Assembly (NCBI RefSeq): GCF_001540865.1
Contig: NC_033629.1
Span: 1,026,913 to 1,090,912 of the forward strand
DNA from: Ananas comosus
Lineage: Eukaryota > Streptophyta > Magnoliopsida > Poales > Bromeliaceae
Length of the DNA: 64,000 nucleotides
Reading direction: 5' to 3'
The notes below the pieces were generated by a model. The model saw nothing but the letters and a program-made list of their open reading frames with translations, searched no databases and was not told the origin of the DNA. Each line of letters begins with the position of its first letter. Position 1 is the first letter of the stretch. The position numbers were made by a program, and so were the translations under genes. Below, in pieces: positions 24,140 through 35,563 of this stretch.

Positions 24140-25209
24140 ATGAATATTAGCCATGTATGGATCGGATAGAGAGAGCTTCATACGAAGAAATTAAGATGTA
24201 TTTGGACTGTATGCATGAAGAAAAAAGTTTCTGCCAAATAGATATAGTGACCATTAATCAAATTGTAAGGTCTTCTTTGAATGGATCATAAAAATATAGC
24301 ACAGTAAAATTTTTGATGTGGCTTAAAACATTTATAAGGAAGTGTTAATTTAGATACTTCAAAAGAAATATATCTAAAAAATAAAATATAGTTTATCATT
24401 AGCCAAAAAATAAAGTTAAAGTAAATATACTAAAACTAGTTGAAGAATATCGGATCGACAAAAATGTTCGGAGCACCGGCCTGCAATTTCTCATCAAGGA
24501 TCAATTAATCACGGAGAGCTTTTAGAGATTGCAAAGAGGTGCTCATTTTGATATATTAATATGTACTTTTAATTTTTTCTATTGATTTCATATAGGTTTT
24601 TGTCGCTTGGAATGCTCCGAATTTGTTGATACTAAATCATGTTTTCTCTTATTTGATCTCTCTGATTTGATATATTGCTTTTAATGTTTTGTTGATTTCT
24701 TTTATTTAATTGATGATTTTGGCAAATTGAGCATTTTGAGTTAATAATCTCAAACTCGGTAATCGTTTTTTTTTTCGCCCTCCTCGAGACCTGTGAGGTT
24801 TTACCCACGTAGTCTAATTTATCTTTTCAATGAATCAAACGAATAGTGTGTTATCTTTTTCTAAAAAAAATTTCTTCGGATTAATGTCGACGCTTTAAAT
24901 GCTTGGATTTTGTTTAGTTGTTGGCACAAACCACTTTTGCCAGTAGTTATAAGAATAAAGAAATAGTCTTACTAATTTTGTAGGTTTTGAAATTTTAAGA
25001 TCACTCTCTCCTGCATGTAAAGCTCTCTTCCCCAAACAACCATTAATGGCATTCAAAGCATCTTACCTTAAGATGTATATATATTTTGCACAATTAATAT
25101 TATATTTAACTCTCTCTCTATATATAGAAAGAGCGGTTAAATTTAAAATCTCAGATATTAACCACCAACGGTACATAGCACCATTGACTAAGAGCTTAAT
25201 AACAAGAAG
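24140..25209. other. Intergenic DNA after lectin kinase 2
   Basis: Downstream flank shared with member 5, then AT-rich DNA containing a LINE tail (24764-24871). From 24960 it holds the sequence that lies upstream of the EPFL gene at 13900-14050. No gene seen. Confidence 0.6.
24764..24871 (+). mobile_element. Solo LINE 3' tail
   Basis: TTTTTTTTTCGCCCTCCTCGAG..., TAGTCTAATTTATCTTTTCAATGAATCAAACGAATAGTGTGTTATC and TTTTTCTAAAAAAAA match the 3' untranslated region and tail of the LINE at 40365-43327. It has no coding part and is severely 5'-truncated. Confidence 0.6.
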
Positions 25210-25345
25210 CTTTTCCGGGAGGGATCAACACTTAACTTTTCATCTATTTCTACCATTGTTAAACTCTGTATATTTAACATGTTAAGCTGATTTTAAACCT
25301 ATTGCAGATAGATTATTCTTGAAATAATAATAGATTTTTAAGGTG
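25210..25345 (+). pseudogene. Relic of EPFL exon 1
   Basis: TTTTCATCTATTTCTACCATTG, TATATTTAACATGTTAAGC, CCTATTGCAGATAGATTATTC and TTTTTAAGGTGGGATTTTT align in order with EPFL exon 1 and its splice donor (14245-14400). The ATG is gone (GGAGGGATCAACA in place of GGAAGGGACAAGCA) and several small indels break the frame. The start of intron 1 also follows (CTCTACATTAAT, then CTATTAGTGCCGTG). No exon 2 is found before the next lectin kinase. Confidence 0.7.
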
Positions 25346-25969
25346 GGATTTTTCTCTCCTCGTGTTTTTTGCTCTACATTAATTAACCTGCTAAAACTAT
25401 TAGTGCCGTGCCAACTAAGAATACGATTAATAATTAATCATCCACATATATTATATATATATAACGTTTTTTTCTTCGGATGGCTTAAGCTTTTGGACTG
25501 TTTGGAGTCTTTTTCCTCAAAACTCTGTTGTGTTTTATTTGTAGAACGTACATAGAAGTCAATTACTTTGAAAATGTGTACTTTGAAAGTAACAAGGATA
25601 TTAATTAATGTAGGGAGGAGCAATCATAAAGGGTTGAGTGTGTGTATACGTGCAAGGCAAAACAATTCTTTTACAACGCCCTTATTTTACGGCAATTTGT
25701 TCTACTCAACTTTGTTGTCATCTCAGCTTCGTCAACATATTGTCACTGTCCTAATGACGAAGAGTCAACTTAATTAATTATTTGGGGCATAAAATCCGTA
25801 TATTATATTTAAACATTTTCAATAGATAATAATTTTTTTAAGAAACACTAAATTGGATGAATTAATCCCAACTTTCTATGGGACAAACATTTCATTTTTT
25901 TTAATTTTATAAAATTGTTATCGTATCGTACGTTGTGCAAAAGGGACTTAGGTATGTATATAACTGTGA

Positions 25970-25977
25970 TATAAATA
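25970..25977 (+). promoter_or_regulatory. TATA box of lectin kinase 3
   Basis: TATAAATA lies 79 bp before the preferred ATG at 26049. This supports that start over the in-frame ATG at 25935, which would lie upstream of the TATA box. Confidence 0.65.
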
Positions 25978-26048
25978 AATACATTGATAACCGCTACTCG
26001 TGTATTGCTTCTTTGAGACTACCTCAACGTTTGCATAATTGTTTGTCG

Positions 26049-28382
26049 ATGCTTCTGAAATTTGCATCCTTCCACTTCCATCTTCTTCTCCTTCTCCTTC
26101 TTAAGCTTGTGGCTTCTTCTCCTACGACTGAAGAACACTTCACATTCAATGGATTCTCTGGAGCCAACCTCACCCTCGACGGCATCGCGACGGTATCCTC
26201 CGACGGCCTCTTAATCTTGACAAACACCTCAGTGCAACACAAAAGCCACGCCTTCCATCCTTCCCCTCTCTGCTTCCGCCGCAACCTCTCCGATGGTAGC
26301 ATCCCCTCCTTCTCCAGCACCTTCGCCTTCGCCATCGTCCCGACCGGGAACGGCGACGTTGGCGGCCACGGGATCGCCTTTGTAATAACCCCCTCGATGA
26401 ACTTCTCCAAAGCCTTAGCCGGCCAGTACCTTGGCTTATTCAACATGAGCAACAACGGCGACGCCGCCAACCATGTCGTCGCCGTCGAGGTCGACACAAT
26501 TCTCAACCTTGAGTTCCAAGACATCAACGACAACCACGTCGGGATCGACATCAACGGGCTGCGGTCCGAAGAATCTCGTGCTGCCGGGTACTATGCGGAT
26601 GATACCGGAGAATTCAAGAGCTTGACCCTTATCAGTGGCAACGCCATGCAAGTGTGGGTCGACTACGACGGCGCAGATGCGAAGTTGAACGTTACGCTCT
26701 CCACTATAAACGCAATTGGAACGCCGACGACGAAACCTACCAAACCGTTGATATCGTCCGCGGTCAACCTCTCCACCGTGCTGTCAGACTTGCCCGTGCA
26801 CGTGGGCTTCTCCACGGCGACGCACCCCATGCTGACGTCACAATACGTCCTCGGATGGAGCTTCGCCATGAACGTAGGTCAGGCTCAGGCCCCGCCCCTC
26901 GACTACTCGAAGCTGCCCGCGATCCCCCGCACGAATCTCAAAGGCCATAGATCGAGGGCTCTGGGTCTCTGGTTGGCCGCGGCTTCTTTAGTTTTAGTGC
27001 TGCTGGTGATGTTTGTGGCGTTCGCGGCGGCGCGGTGGCGGAGCAAGTACGCGGAGCTTCGCGAGGATTGGGAGATGGAGTTCGGGCCCCACCGGTTCTC
27101 GTACCGAGACCTCTTCCGAGCCACCAACGGCTTTAGGGAGAGGGAGCTGCTAGGAGCCGGCGGCTTCGGCAAGGTCTACAGAGGAACGTTGCCGACTTCA
27201 CGGGCGGAGGTGGCGGTGAAGAGGGTATCCCACGAGTCGCGGCAGGGGATGAGGGAGTTCGTGGCGGAGATCGCCAGCATCGGCCGCCTCCGCCACCGCA
27301 ACATCGTGCAGCTGCTCGGCTACTGCCGCCGCAGAGGGGAGCTTCTCTTGGTCTACGACTTCGTCCCCAACGGTAGCCTTGACAAATACCTGCACTACGG
27401 CCGGGCTCATAAGCCTGCTCTCGGGTGGTCGCAAAGGTTCCGAATCTTGAAGGGGGTTGCGAAGGGGCTCCTCTATCTTCACGAAGAGTGGGAGCAAGTC
27501 GTTGTGCACAGAGACATCAAGGCGAGCAATGTGCTGCTGGACGGCGACATGAACGCCAAGCTTGGGGATTTCGGTCTCGCGAGGCTGTACGATCACGGCA
27601 CCGATCCGCAGACCACCCATGTGGTGGGGACGACAGGTTATCTCGCGCCTGAGCTTGTAAGGAGTGGGAAGGCGACCACCGCCACCGACGTGTTCGCTTT
27701 TGGAGTTTTCATCTTAGAGGTCGTCTGAAACAATATTCTCTTCTGCTTTACGATTTGCTAAAAGTTTTTTGAGCTGCTAGCTAGGTAGAATTAAAATAAT
27801 ATTCGTATATTCAACACTCATCACCTCTGAATTCAATTTCAATTTTTTTTTTTTTTATTTTCACGAGTAATTAAGATTTTGAAAAGACTCAAAATTTCGA
27901 TAGCATGTCAAACAACTATTTTTCTCTGTCAATCTTAAACTGTTAGTTAGGGATCGAATATAGTGTCGCATGTTTTAATATTTTATATCCAACAGGTTGC
28001 TTGCGGGCGGAGGCCGTTGGAGCAATCGACCGTCGGCCAGCAGGGGGAGCAATTCCTATTGGTGGATTGGGTGGTCGAGAACTGGCAGACGGGCTCGATT
28101 CTCGATACGGTGGATGCCGGATTTGGAAGAGAGTACGCGAAGGAGGAGGCGGAGATGGCGCTGAAGCTGGGGCTGATGTGCTCGCACCCGCACCCGTCGG
28201 CGCGGCCAAGCATGCGGCTGGTCGTGCAGTACTTGGAGGGCCACGAGCCCCTCCCGGAGCTGTTTCCGGCTTATCTCTGCTACACCAAATTTTCGTTGCC
28301 TCACAGTGTAGGTTTTGATTACTATGTTTCCTCCTATCCATCTTCCGTGCTAAGTGCATCTACTCTGTCCGGAGGTAGATGA
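26049..28382 (+). CDS. L-type lectin receptor-like kinase, array member 3
   Basis: Exons 26049-27719 and 27996-28382 give about 685 residues. The start MLLKFASFHFHLLLLLLLKL is a good signal peptide. An in-frame ATG at 25935 adds 38 non-hydrophobic residues and lies before the TATA box. The lectin domain is the most divergent of the array: AIVPTGNGDVGGHG, VAVEVDT in place of VELDT, INDNHVGID, EESRAAGYY, and HPMLTSQYVLGWSF. The kinase is complete: GAGGFGKV loop, [48 protein letters not shown]. The intron (27720-27995) is the longest of the array at 276 bp. Retention would stop translation at once (EVV then TGA). Unlike the others, the duplicated donor context reads GTCGTCTGA, so splicing most plausibly uses GAG|GTCGTC. 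Confidence 0.91.
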
Positions 28383-29768
28383 ATGAATATCAGCCATGTA
28401 TATAAGAACAAATAATAATAATAATAATACGAAGAAGAAAAAAAATCATGTCGTATAAAAAAAATATTAATTTTATATCTTTTTATAATAAATTAATTTT
28501 TAGATTTTACTTATAAATTTAAATTTTTAATAAATTAACCAAAATTTTTTTTATTGCTCTTTCTCTCTCGTACTTTTTCTCTTCCTCCGCCGCCACCACC
28601 GAATAGACGTTCTGCTGCTAGGAGTATAAAACATGCCGTCCGAACTGGCACGATTATGGGCCTGACCTAGGCACGACACGGTACTGTAGAATCCATATAA
28701 GCTGAGCCCGGCCCGGCATTATAAGTCGTGCTGGGCCAACCCAACGGGGGCCATTGACCTGGCTATTGGTAGCGATGATGACAAAGGGTGCTGCAACATT
28801 TGAGCATGACAAGAAGGGAGAGCGCTTTGGGAGGGGGGACGACGTTTATGGCAGAGTGTAAAGGAGGGGGCGCAATCCTGCAATAGCACGATAGAATGCA
28901 TAGTGTGGAAGGGAAACAAAAAAGAAAAAAATAAATTATTTAAGACTAAGTCATAAAACCAGTTAAGAACCAGATGGAACCCGTTAGAAGGGCTGGGCCG
29001 CAAGAAAATGAGCCTAGGAGCATGGCTAGATTCTTGTCTCCTTTTTGTCGGCCAGTTGGTCCGATTTGCTGGCCCAACACATTTACATCCCTAATGCCTC
29101 CTAGAGATGATGGGCTCTTGGGAGATGGTCGTGCACATGATATAACGCCGTATAAAGATGAGATGTACTTAATCCATCCACAAGTATTTTGAATGGGTTT
29201 CAATCGGTGTATGTCTTGAGGAATTCTACACTGTCACACTTGCACTACGTCATCAATAACAAGTCAATCACATTTCTTCTTTTCAAACAAAAGTACAATA
29301 AAAAATATTTTTTAACAATCATGATGGAACATATATTTATAAAAAGAGATATTTAATTAGTTTGTTACGTTACGTCACCAATATACCCGTTGCATTTTAG
29401 AATGTTTCGTACATCTTGTACACCGTGGGAATTTTGAAGTGAATGTGGGCCTTGAGTTGGGCTCTGATGCATATCAGTTTGCGTTTGTGGCTTTTCGGAG
29501 TGGACCCGTAACCCCGACCATCCGATCCGCTAGCTTCAAGCTTTAAACGCTTGCAAAGGGGCCCTGGTACCCCAGATCCTGTTTGATGCTTCTGTCGGAT
29601 CCGGGCTTTGGCAACCCCAGATCACCACTCCTCCCTGATCTTCTTCCTCCGAAGAATCGGTCTCATGAATCTAACCACTCTCGACGTGTCCTTACAGAAG
29701 AAACCTTTTAATTCGCCTTGAAAGAAGGCTAAGTCTTTACTTATATTCTCTTTATTGCTAAATATACT
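28383..29768. other. Intergenic DNA after lectin kinase 3
   Basis: AAT-type run at 28407-28428, then AT-rich DNA. A GC-rich repeat at 28620-28760 (GGCACGATTATGGGCC, GTCGTGCTGGGCCAACCCAA) is shared with 34630-34750 and 61080-61200. Unit DNA at 28960-29215 (TTGGTCCGATTTGCTGGCCC) and the GTGAATGTGGGCCTTGAG block from 29437 follow. No gene recognised. Confidence 0.6.
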
Positions 29769-30113
29769 TTCTTTTTTGAGAAAAATGTAGCACGCTACCT
29801 GCTTCATTCATTAGGCAAATTAATTTGGCTACAAAGGGTGAGACAGCTAGGGCCTCAAAGAGTGACAAAAGTAAAGAAAGATGAACTCTAAAAATATCTG
29901 AAAAGAGCTAAAAAGAGCACAAAGTCAAACAAATAAACGGTCTCACCCACGTCTACAAAAATCGGTCCACTTCTTTGCCAGTACACTAATACAATGTGCC
30001 ATAGAGGTAGCGTTCAAGGTAAGGTTTCGAAAAATAACGTTATTTCTCTCGCGCCACAACGTCCACCACAGGGCCACCACTAGTATCTGAGGCTTCAGAG
30101 TGTCAGACGCTGG
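29769..30113 (-). mobile_element. 5'-truncated LINE fragment with 19-bp target-site duplication
   Basis: Flanked by an exact 19-bp repeat CTTTATTGCTAAATATACT at 29750-29768 and 30114-30132. On the minus strand it encodes the end of a LINE ORF2: ...VVALWWTLWREINNVIF, the conserved C-terminal WW-IW motif. A 3' tail follows with GCCTAATT-like sequence, AATGAATGAAGCAGGTAGCGTGC and AAAA. About 345 bp remain. Confidence 0.85.
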
Positions 30114-30195
30114 CTTTATTGCTAAATATACTAGTATACTATTCTATTTAATCATTACTTTCTGAAGAGTAAAACTCTTCGGATTGTACTGGCTG

Positions 30196-30239
30196 TCCCT
30201 AAAGCAAGTGGCAAAGGGCTTAGTGGTTGATATTCAAGC
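30196..30239 (+). mobile_element. SINE 5' fragment at an inversion border
   Basis: CTGGCTGTCCCTAAAGCAAG, TGGCAAAGGGCTTAGTGG and TTGATATTCAAGCC match the SINE 5' half up to just before the B box. The match then stops where the inverted upstream block begins. A matching scrap of SINE tail (GATAGGTAGCACGCTATCC) lies at the other border near 30590. Confidence 0.6.
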
Positions 30240-30590
30240 CAGCAACAACTTGTTGACCAAAGTGAAATGACAATGAAATTGAGAACAACAAATTGCGGTA
30301 AATGAGGGTGTAGAAGAAATTCTTTTGCCTTGTTCGTAAGGGAACTCCATTGGATCATACGTGTACACATATCATCCCTTAAGAAAACGATTGCACCTAA
30401 GTTAATATCTTTGTTACTTTCAAGTACCCTGTCAAGAGTTAGTGGTTGTTAAATATGTTCTTAAAAAAAAAAAAACATAAAGTCTTGAATCTCGGACTAT
30501 TCGAGTTAAAAACGAAATACCTTAGGGTTAGATGCCTTGAATACCATATACTTTAAAATTTTGATTATTGGGGACACCAAAAAAGCAGAT
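30240..30590 (-). repeat. Inverted copy of the lectin kinase upstream block
   Basis: Reading the reverse complement, the segment matches 16380-16690 and 20240-20640: GGTCCCCAATAATCAAAA, GACTTTATG, TCCAATGGAGTTCCCTTACGAACAAG, AATTTGTTGTTCTCAATTTC and TTTGGTCAACAAG. Both flanks are in normal orientation (CAAGTGAATTATTTAGGGCATAAAATTC follows). About 350 bp have therefore inverted in place. Confidence 0.75.
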
Positions 30591-30643
30591 AGGTAGCACG
30601 CTATCCAAGTGAATTATTTAGGGCATAAAATTCAAAGATAAAT

Positions 30644-30796
30644 ACCGACCGACCCTAGAGTAAGTGGCAAAAAATTTGGTGGTTGGTATTCAAGACCCAA
30701 ATTCGAATCCTACTTGATTCATATATCTAGCTAAGTTTATTTCTAAATGAAATAAATGAAACGGATAGTGTGCTATCTATCTCTCAAAAAAAAAAA
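30644..30796 (+). mobile_element. SINE with perfect 14-bp target-site duplication
   Basis: Body: CCGACCGACCCTAGAGTAAGTGG (A-box region), TTGGTGGTTGGTATTC, AATTCGAATCCTACTTG (B box), AGCTAAGTTTATTTCTAAATG, GATAGTGTGCTATCTATCTCTC and a poly-A tail. Target-site duplication ATTCAAAGATAAAT at 30630-30643 and 30797-30810. The host sequence, continuous in other units as ATTCAAAGATAAATG, confirms the empty site. Confidence 0.9.
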
Positions 30797-30810
30797 ATTC
30801 AAAGATAAAT

Positions 30811-32074
30811 GGTACTTGTAGATTCCAAACAAAGTATATATATATATTTTACATTCTATTTATCTAATGAGCAAGGTCCTCGTAACTTGATGCGACTAGT
30901 CGACAACTTGATTCATTGAAGTGTAAGATACATACCTACTTCTAGATGTATGAGTAGGATTGCTCAAATTCAAAGGGTCAAATGCATTCACACCCCTCTA
31001 AACTTTAAAAATATCATAGATGTCTTTATAAATGTGATTATATCACAAATACCACTATAAATACTTACTGTCTTTTAAATATACCTTTACCCTTACTTTC
31101 CATCTCATTATAGAATGCTAAAATATTTAGATTATCGTAAATGTGGTCAAAATATCCATTTTGCCTTTAACTTCTAAAATTTTTTTACAAAAATATTTTA
31201 GTATGATAATATTTATTTTAAAATATTAAAATAAAGAGTAAAATATATCATTTTATTACGGTATGGTTTGTAAAATAAGATACTTTACATTATTTATTTT
31301 GAAATTCGAGATGCCAAAGTGCAAAATTTCGTTCTAGTTCAAATAACTTAGTTCACATCATGCATATATATTTAGGTTATATTTTGAATAAACTATTTAA
31401 TCTTATTTTAATGAGTCAATTGATACATTATACAATTTTTTGCTTACTTTTTTTTTCAAATATTTTGATTTTTTAATCTTTTTAGCTTCACTTGTCAGAG
31501 TTATATATATATTTTTAATTGGCAAAAAATTATCTGCAAAAGTAGATTATTTATAAATTTAAAAGGGTATTTATAAAGTTATAAATAATTTTATAGCCAA
31601 TTAAATATTTTAAGTTCATAATGGTAGAATTTTATTTGTCATTTATTCAAAATTCACCATAAGTTAGTGTAAGGGTTATTTTTGAAAGTTTCTCTTTTTT
31701 TGAAGGTTATTTGAGACATTTTAACTTTTATAGGGGCATTTATGATATTGGATTTATTTGAAAGGGTAGTGAGGAAATTTTTCCAAATTCAAAAGGTAAG
31801 AATGTAAGATCCCACATTGTAAAAGGAGAAATGCTAGCTAGGAAATAATTTATAAAAATGAATGCTATATTTAAATATTTTTAATAAATAACATTTTGTA
31901 AGAAACACTAAATTGGAGAGGAATCCTAACTTTTATTTGTAGCAAAACTTTCAAATTTTTTTAAATCCTAATTATCGAACATTTTATGTAAAAAATACTA
32001 TTGTTCAAAATAAAAGCAGAAGCAAACTGACAAGTCAATGTTGCAAAAGGCCATATATAGAACTATTACTCTGC
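30811..32074. other. AT-rich upstream region of lectin kinase 4
   Basis: Very AT-rich DNA with short open frames only. The last 300 bp (GCTATATTTAAATATTTTTAATAAATAA..., AACACTAAATTGG, GAATCCTAACTTT) are the proximal promoter block shared by all members. No gene seen between. Confidence 0.6.
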
Positions 32075-32082
32075 TACAAATA
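32075..32082 (+). promoter_or_regulatory. Altered TATA box of lectin kinase 4
   Basis: The site reads TACAAATA where other members have TATAAATA or TATAAACA, in the same context (CTGCTACAAATACATTAAC) 75 bp before the ATG. A single T-to-C change would weaken TBP binding; the effect on expression is inferred. Confidence 0.55.
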
Positions 32083-32149
32083 CATTAACTGCTCTTCAGA
32101 AATTGCTTATCTGAGACTACTGACAAGGTTTTGCATAACCATTTTATCC

Positions 32150-34370
32150 ATGCTACTGAAGGTTTCATTCTTCTTCTTCCTTCTTCATTTCCTTCTCGGA
32201 AAGCTTGTAGTTTCTTCTCCCACTGAAGAAGAATTCACCTTCAATGGATTCTCCGGAGCCAACCTCACCCTCGATGGCTTGGCGACGGTATCCTCCAACG
32301 GCCTCTTAATCCTAACAAACAACACAAAACGACAAAAAGGCCACGCCTTCCATCCTTCCCCTCTCAACTTCCGCGGCAACCTCTCCGACGATAGCGATGT
32401 CCCCTCCTTCTCCACCACATTCGCCTTTGCCATCGTCTCTGAGTATGCCGACGTCGGCGGCCACGGGCTGGCCTTTGTAATTGCCCCCTCGAAAAACTTT
32501 TCCAACGCCGCAGTGGCCGAGTACTTGGGCTTATTCAACAAGAGCAGCAACGGCAAGGCCACCAACCATGTCGTTGCCATCGAGCTCGACACGATACTCA
32601 GCCCCGAGTTCCAGGACATCGACAACAACCACGTCGGGATCGACATCAACGGGCTGCGATCCTACACGGCCCACACTGCTGGTTACTACACGGACGATAC
32701 CGGAGAGTTCAGGAACTTGACCCTCATCAGTGGCAACGCCATGCAAGTGTGGGTCGACTACGACGGCGTAGATGTGAAGCTGAACGTTACGCTCTCACCT
32801 GTGAATGCAACTGGAAAGCCAACGACGAAGCCGACTGAACCGTTGATATCGTTCGCGGTCAACCTCTCCACGCTGCTGCTTGATCGGCCCATGTTCGTGG
32901 GCTTCTCAGCATCAACGGGCTCGGTGCTGACGTCACACTACGTCATCGGATGGAGCTTGGCCATGCACGCAGGTCAGGCCCCGCCGCTTGACTACTCGAA
33001 GCTGCCCGCGATCCCCCGCACGAATCTGAAAGGCCACAGCTCGAGGGTTCTGGGCCTCTGGTTGGCTGTGGCTTCCTTAGTTTTCGTGCTGCTGGCGACC
33101 GTTGTTGCCATCGCGGTGGTGAGGTGGCGGAGCAAGTACGCAGAGCTGCGCGAGGATTGGGAGGTGGAGTTCGGGCCCCACAGGTTCTCGTACAGAGACC
33201 TCTTCCGAGCCACCAACGGGTTCGGCGAGAGGGAGCTACTGGGAGTCGGGGGCTTCGGGAGGGTCTACAGAGGAACGTTGCCGAATTCTGGAGCGGAGGT
33301 GGCCGTGAAGAGGGTCTCCCACGAGTCGCGGCAGGGGATGCGGGAGTTCGTGGCGGAGATTGTCAGCATCGGCCGCCTCCGCCACCGCAACATCGTGCAG
33401 CTGCTCGGCTACTGCCGCCGCAAGGGGGAGCTTCTCCTGGTCTACGACTTTGTCCCCAACGGTAGCCTCGACAAGTACCTGCACGATTGCAGGGCTCAAA
33501 AGCCGGCTCTTGCTTGGTCGCAGAGGTTCCGAATCTTGAAGGGCGTTGCTACGGGGCTTCTTTATCTTCACGACGAGTGGGAGCAAGTCGTTGTGCACAG
33601 AGACATCAAGGCAAGCAATGTGCTGCTGGACGGCGAGATGAACGCCAAGCTGGGGGATTTCGGTCTCGCTAGGCTGTACGATCACGGCGCCGATCTGCAG
33701 ACGACCCACGTGGTGGGGACGATGGGTTATCTCGCGCCGGAGCTCCCAAGGACGGGGAGGGCAACCACAGCGACCGACGTGTTTGCTTTCGGAGTTTTCC
33801 TCTTAGAGGTCGTGCGAAACAATTTTCTCTAGCTCCTCTTCCTTTTTGATCAACTTACAGTAACGTTCGTATATATATTCAACACTCCTCACATGCTTGA
33901 ACTTTAATCGCACGTCAAATTACCAGTGTCCTCTATTAATTTGATCGAATACTGTGTACGCTTTGATAATTTACGTCCAACAGGTTGCTTGCGGGCGGAG
34001 GCCGTTGGAGCAATCGACCGCGGGCTCGCAAGGGGAGCAATTCCTCTTGGTGGATTGGGTGGTCGAGAACTGGCGGAAGGGTTCAATTCTCAATACGGTG
34101 GATGCCCGATTAGGAGGAGAGTACGCGAGGGAGGAGGCGGAGATGGTGCTGAAGCTGGGGCTGATGTGCTCGCACCCGCGCCCTGCGGCACGGCCGAGCA
34201 TGCGGCTGGTGGTGCAGTACTTGGAGGGTCGTGCACCGCTGCCGGAGCTGTCGCCGGCTTGCCTCTGCTTCACCGATCTATCATTACCTCACGACGACTG
34301 CTTTGATGATTATGTTATCTCATATCCGTCTTCGGTGCCAACTGCATCTACTCTCTCCGGAGGAAGATGA
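32150..34370 (+). CDS. L-type lectin receptor-like kinase, array member 4
   Basis: Exons 32150-33808 and 33984-34370 give about 681 residues. Signal peptide MLLKVSFFFFLLHFLLGKL, then a lectin domain with FTFNGFSGANLTLDG, an extra residue at SDDSDVPSFS, VAIELDT, DNNHVGIDINGL, and SHYVIGWSL (last Phe changed to Leu). Transmembrane run GLWLAVASLVFVLLATVVAI. The kinase is complete: [54 protein letters not shown]. The C-terminal exon ends STLSGGR. The coding sequence is intact although the TATA box is altered. The kinase half is nearly identical to member 2 (HDCRAQKPALAWSQR) while the lectin half resembles members 1 and 5, again pointing to exchange between copies. Confidence 0.93.
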
Positions 34371-34393
34371 ATATTAGCCGTGTATGTAAGAAT

Positions 34394-34394
34394 A

Positions 34395-34424
<30 letters not shown>
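34394..34424. repeat. (AAT)n microsatellite in a lectin kinase 3' flank
   Basis: About 10 AAT units directly after member 4. Shorter runs sit at the same place after members 1, 3 and 6, so this is part of the duplicated unit. Members 2 and 5 lack it. Confidence 0.9.
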
Positions 34425-34425
<1 letters not shown>

Positions 34426-35124
34426 TTAATTTGTATAAAAAAATTAATAGTTTTGTATTTTTTATAAGTAAATTATTTTTATAGATTTTACGGATATGAA
34501 TTTATTGATCTGAATTATTAATAAACTGATCAAATTATTTTTATTCTTCCTTCTCTCTTTTGTTGTTCTCGTCTCCTTCCTGCTTCCTCTCCCCCACCAC
34601 GTAGACCTCGCGCTTCTAGGAATGTAAAACGTGGTCGTCGGGCTTTGGCACGATTACGAGCCGTGTCTACATAGGTCACGGTTCTGTAGAACTCGTACTG
34701 GGAGAGCCCGGCCCGATATCTTGGGTCGTGCTGGGCCAACCAATGGGGTCCGTCGACTCGGTACGACACGGTCTGTGTTAAATCTTGGCCGTGCCAGGCC
34801 GACAATTTGTTCCGAGGACTGGCCCCGGGGGATCTTGGGGAGTTAGGGAGCCATTCGTCCCCGCAAATCCCAAACTGGGCCTTTGCCGGCTCCCCAACTC
34901 CCTAGGCAGACTTTTCTGAAAAAAAGATATTTTTTAAATTATAAATTTTTTATAAAATTTTAAAATTATTTTAAAATTTTATTATTTTATAAATATTTTT
35001 ATAAATTTTATTTTTTTTGTTAACATATTAGTTGAAAAAAATTATTTTAATTTTGTTATTTTTAAAAGAAAATTATATATTTTATTGGATCACGGCATGT
35101 GCCATCCAGCCATCCAGGTCGAAG
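34425..35124. other. Intergenic DNA after lectin kinase 4
   Basis: AT-rich flank, then a GC-rich repeat at 34630-34910 (GGCACGATTACGAGCC, GTCGTGCTGGGCCAACC, ACTGGGCCTTTGCCGGCTCCC) shared with 28640-28760 and 61080-61260. A further AT-rich stretch follows. No gene. Confidence 0.6.
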
Positions 35125-35337
35125 CAATGATTGGATCAACACCCCCAAAATCTGAAACAAGGTGGTTGGCAAGTGACCATCGTGAGGCAATATATAAAGG
35201 TACCTGTTTCTCCACAGGAGAGGAGGAGAGGAGATGGGCTTCGCGCAAAATCCCTTATCAGCGCAGATGATGCCTACTCTAACTACAAGCCGCTGAGTTG
35301 GAAATGTAAATGTGGGAACTTGATCTTTAATCCGTGA
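35125..35337 (+). pseudogene. Relic of EPFL exon 2, first four cysteines lost
   Basis: Aligns with EPFL exon 2 from the ALIGSTPP region to the stop. All four N-terminal cysteine codons are changed (to Ser, Trp, Ser and Arg). A small insertion in the GCAATATATAAAGGTACC segment then shifts the frame. The 3' part still reads SNYKPLSWKCKCGNLIFNP in another frame and keeps its TGA. Upstream sequence up to 35124 is unrelated, so exon 1, the intron and the splice acceptor are absent. It cannot give a folded EPFL peptide. Confidence 0.88.
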
Positions 35338-35563
35338 TCTTTCAATGTATCACACATAAGTGGAATTGTGAATAGTTAGTTGAGAATTTGTAAGCGAGAT
35401 TCTCTACTCTTTAACTACTCTCTTTCTCCCTCTGCTTCTTAGGGTAAAATATTCATCAGCTCATTAAGTAACATAGTTGATTCTAAAAGTTTAAATTGGT
35501 AGATAAAAATCATCTTCCGTATTGCATAAAAATCATACAATATCCAACATAAAAATTGTTGTT

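Noticed and set aside
25935..26048. Upstream in-frame start for lectin kinase 3
   Set aside because: It adds 38 residues without signal-peptide character, and it lies upstream of the TATA box at 25970. The paralogues start at the MLLKF-equivalent ATG.
30644..30720. tRNA gene
   Set aside because: A- and B-box-like motifs are present, but there is no cloverleaf or acceptor stem. The sequence is a SINE with poly-A tail and target-site duplication.
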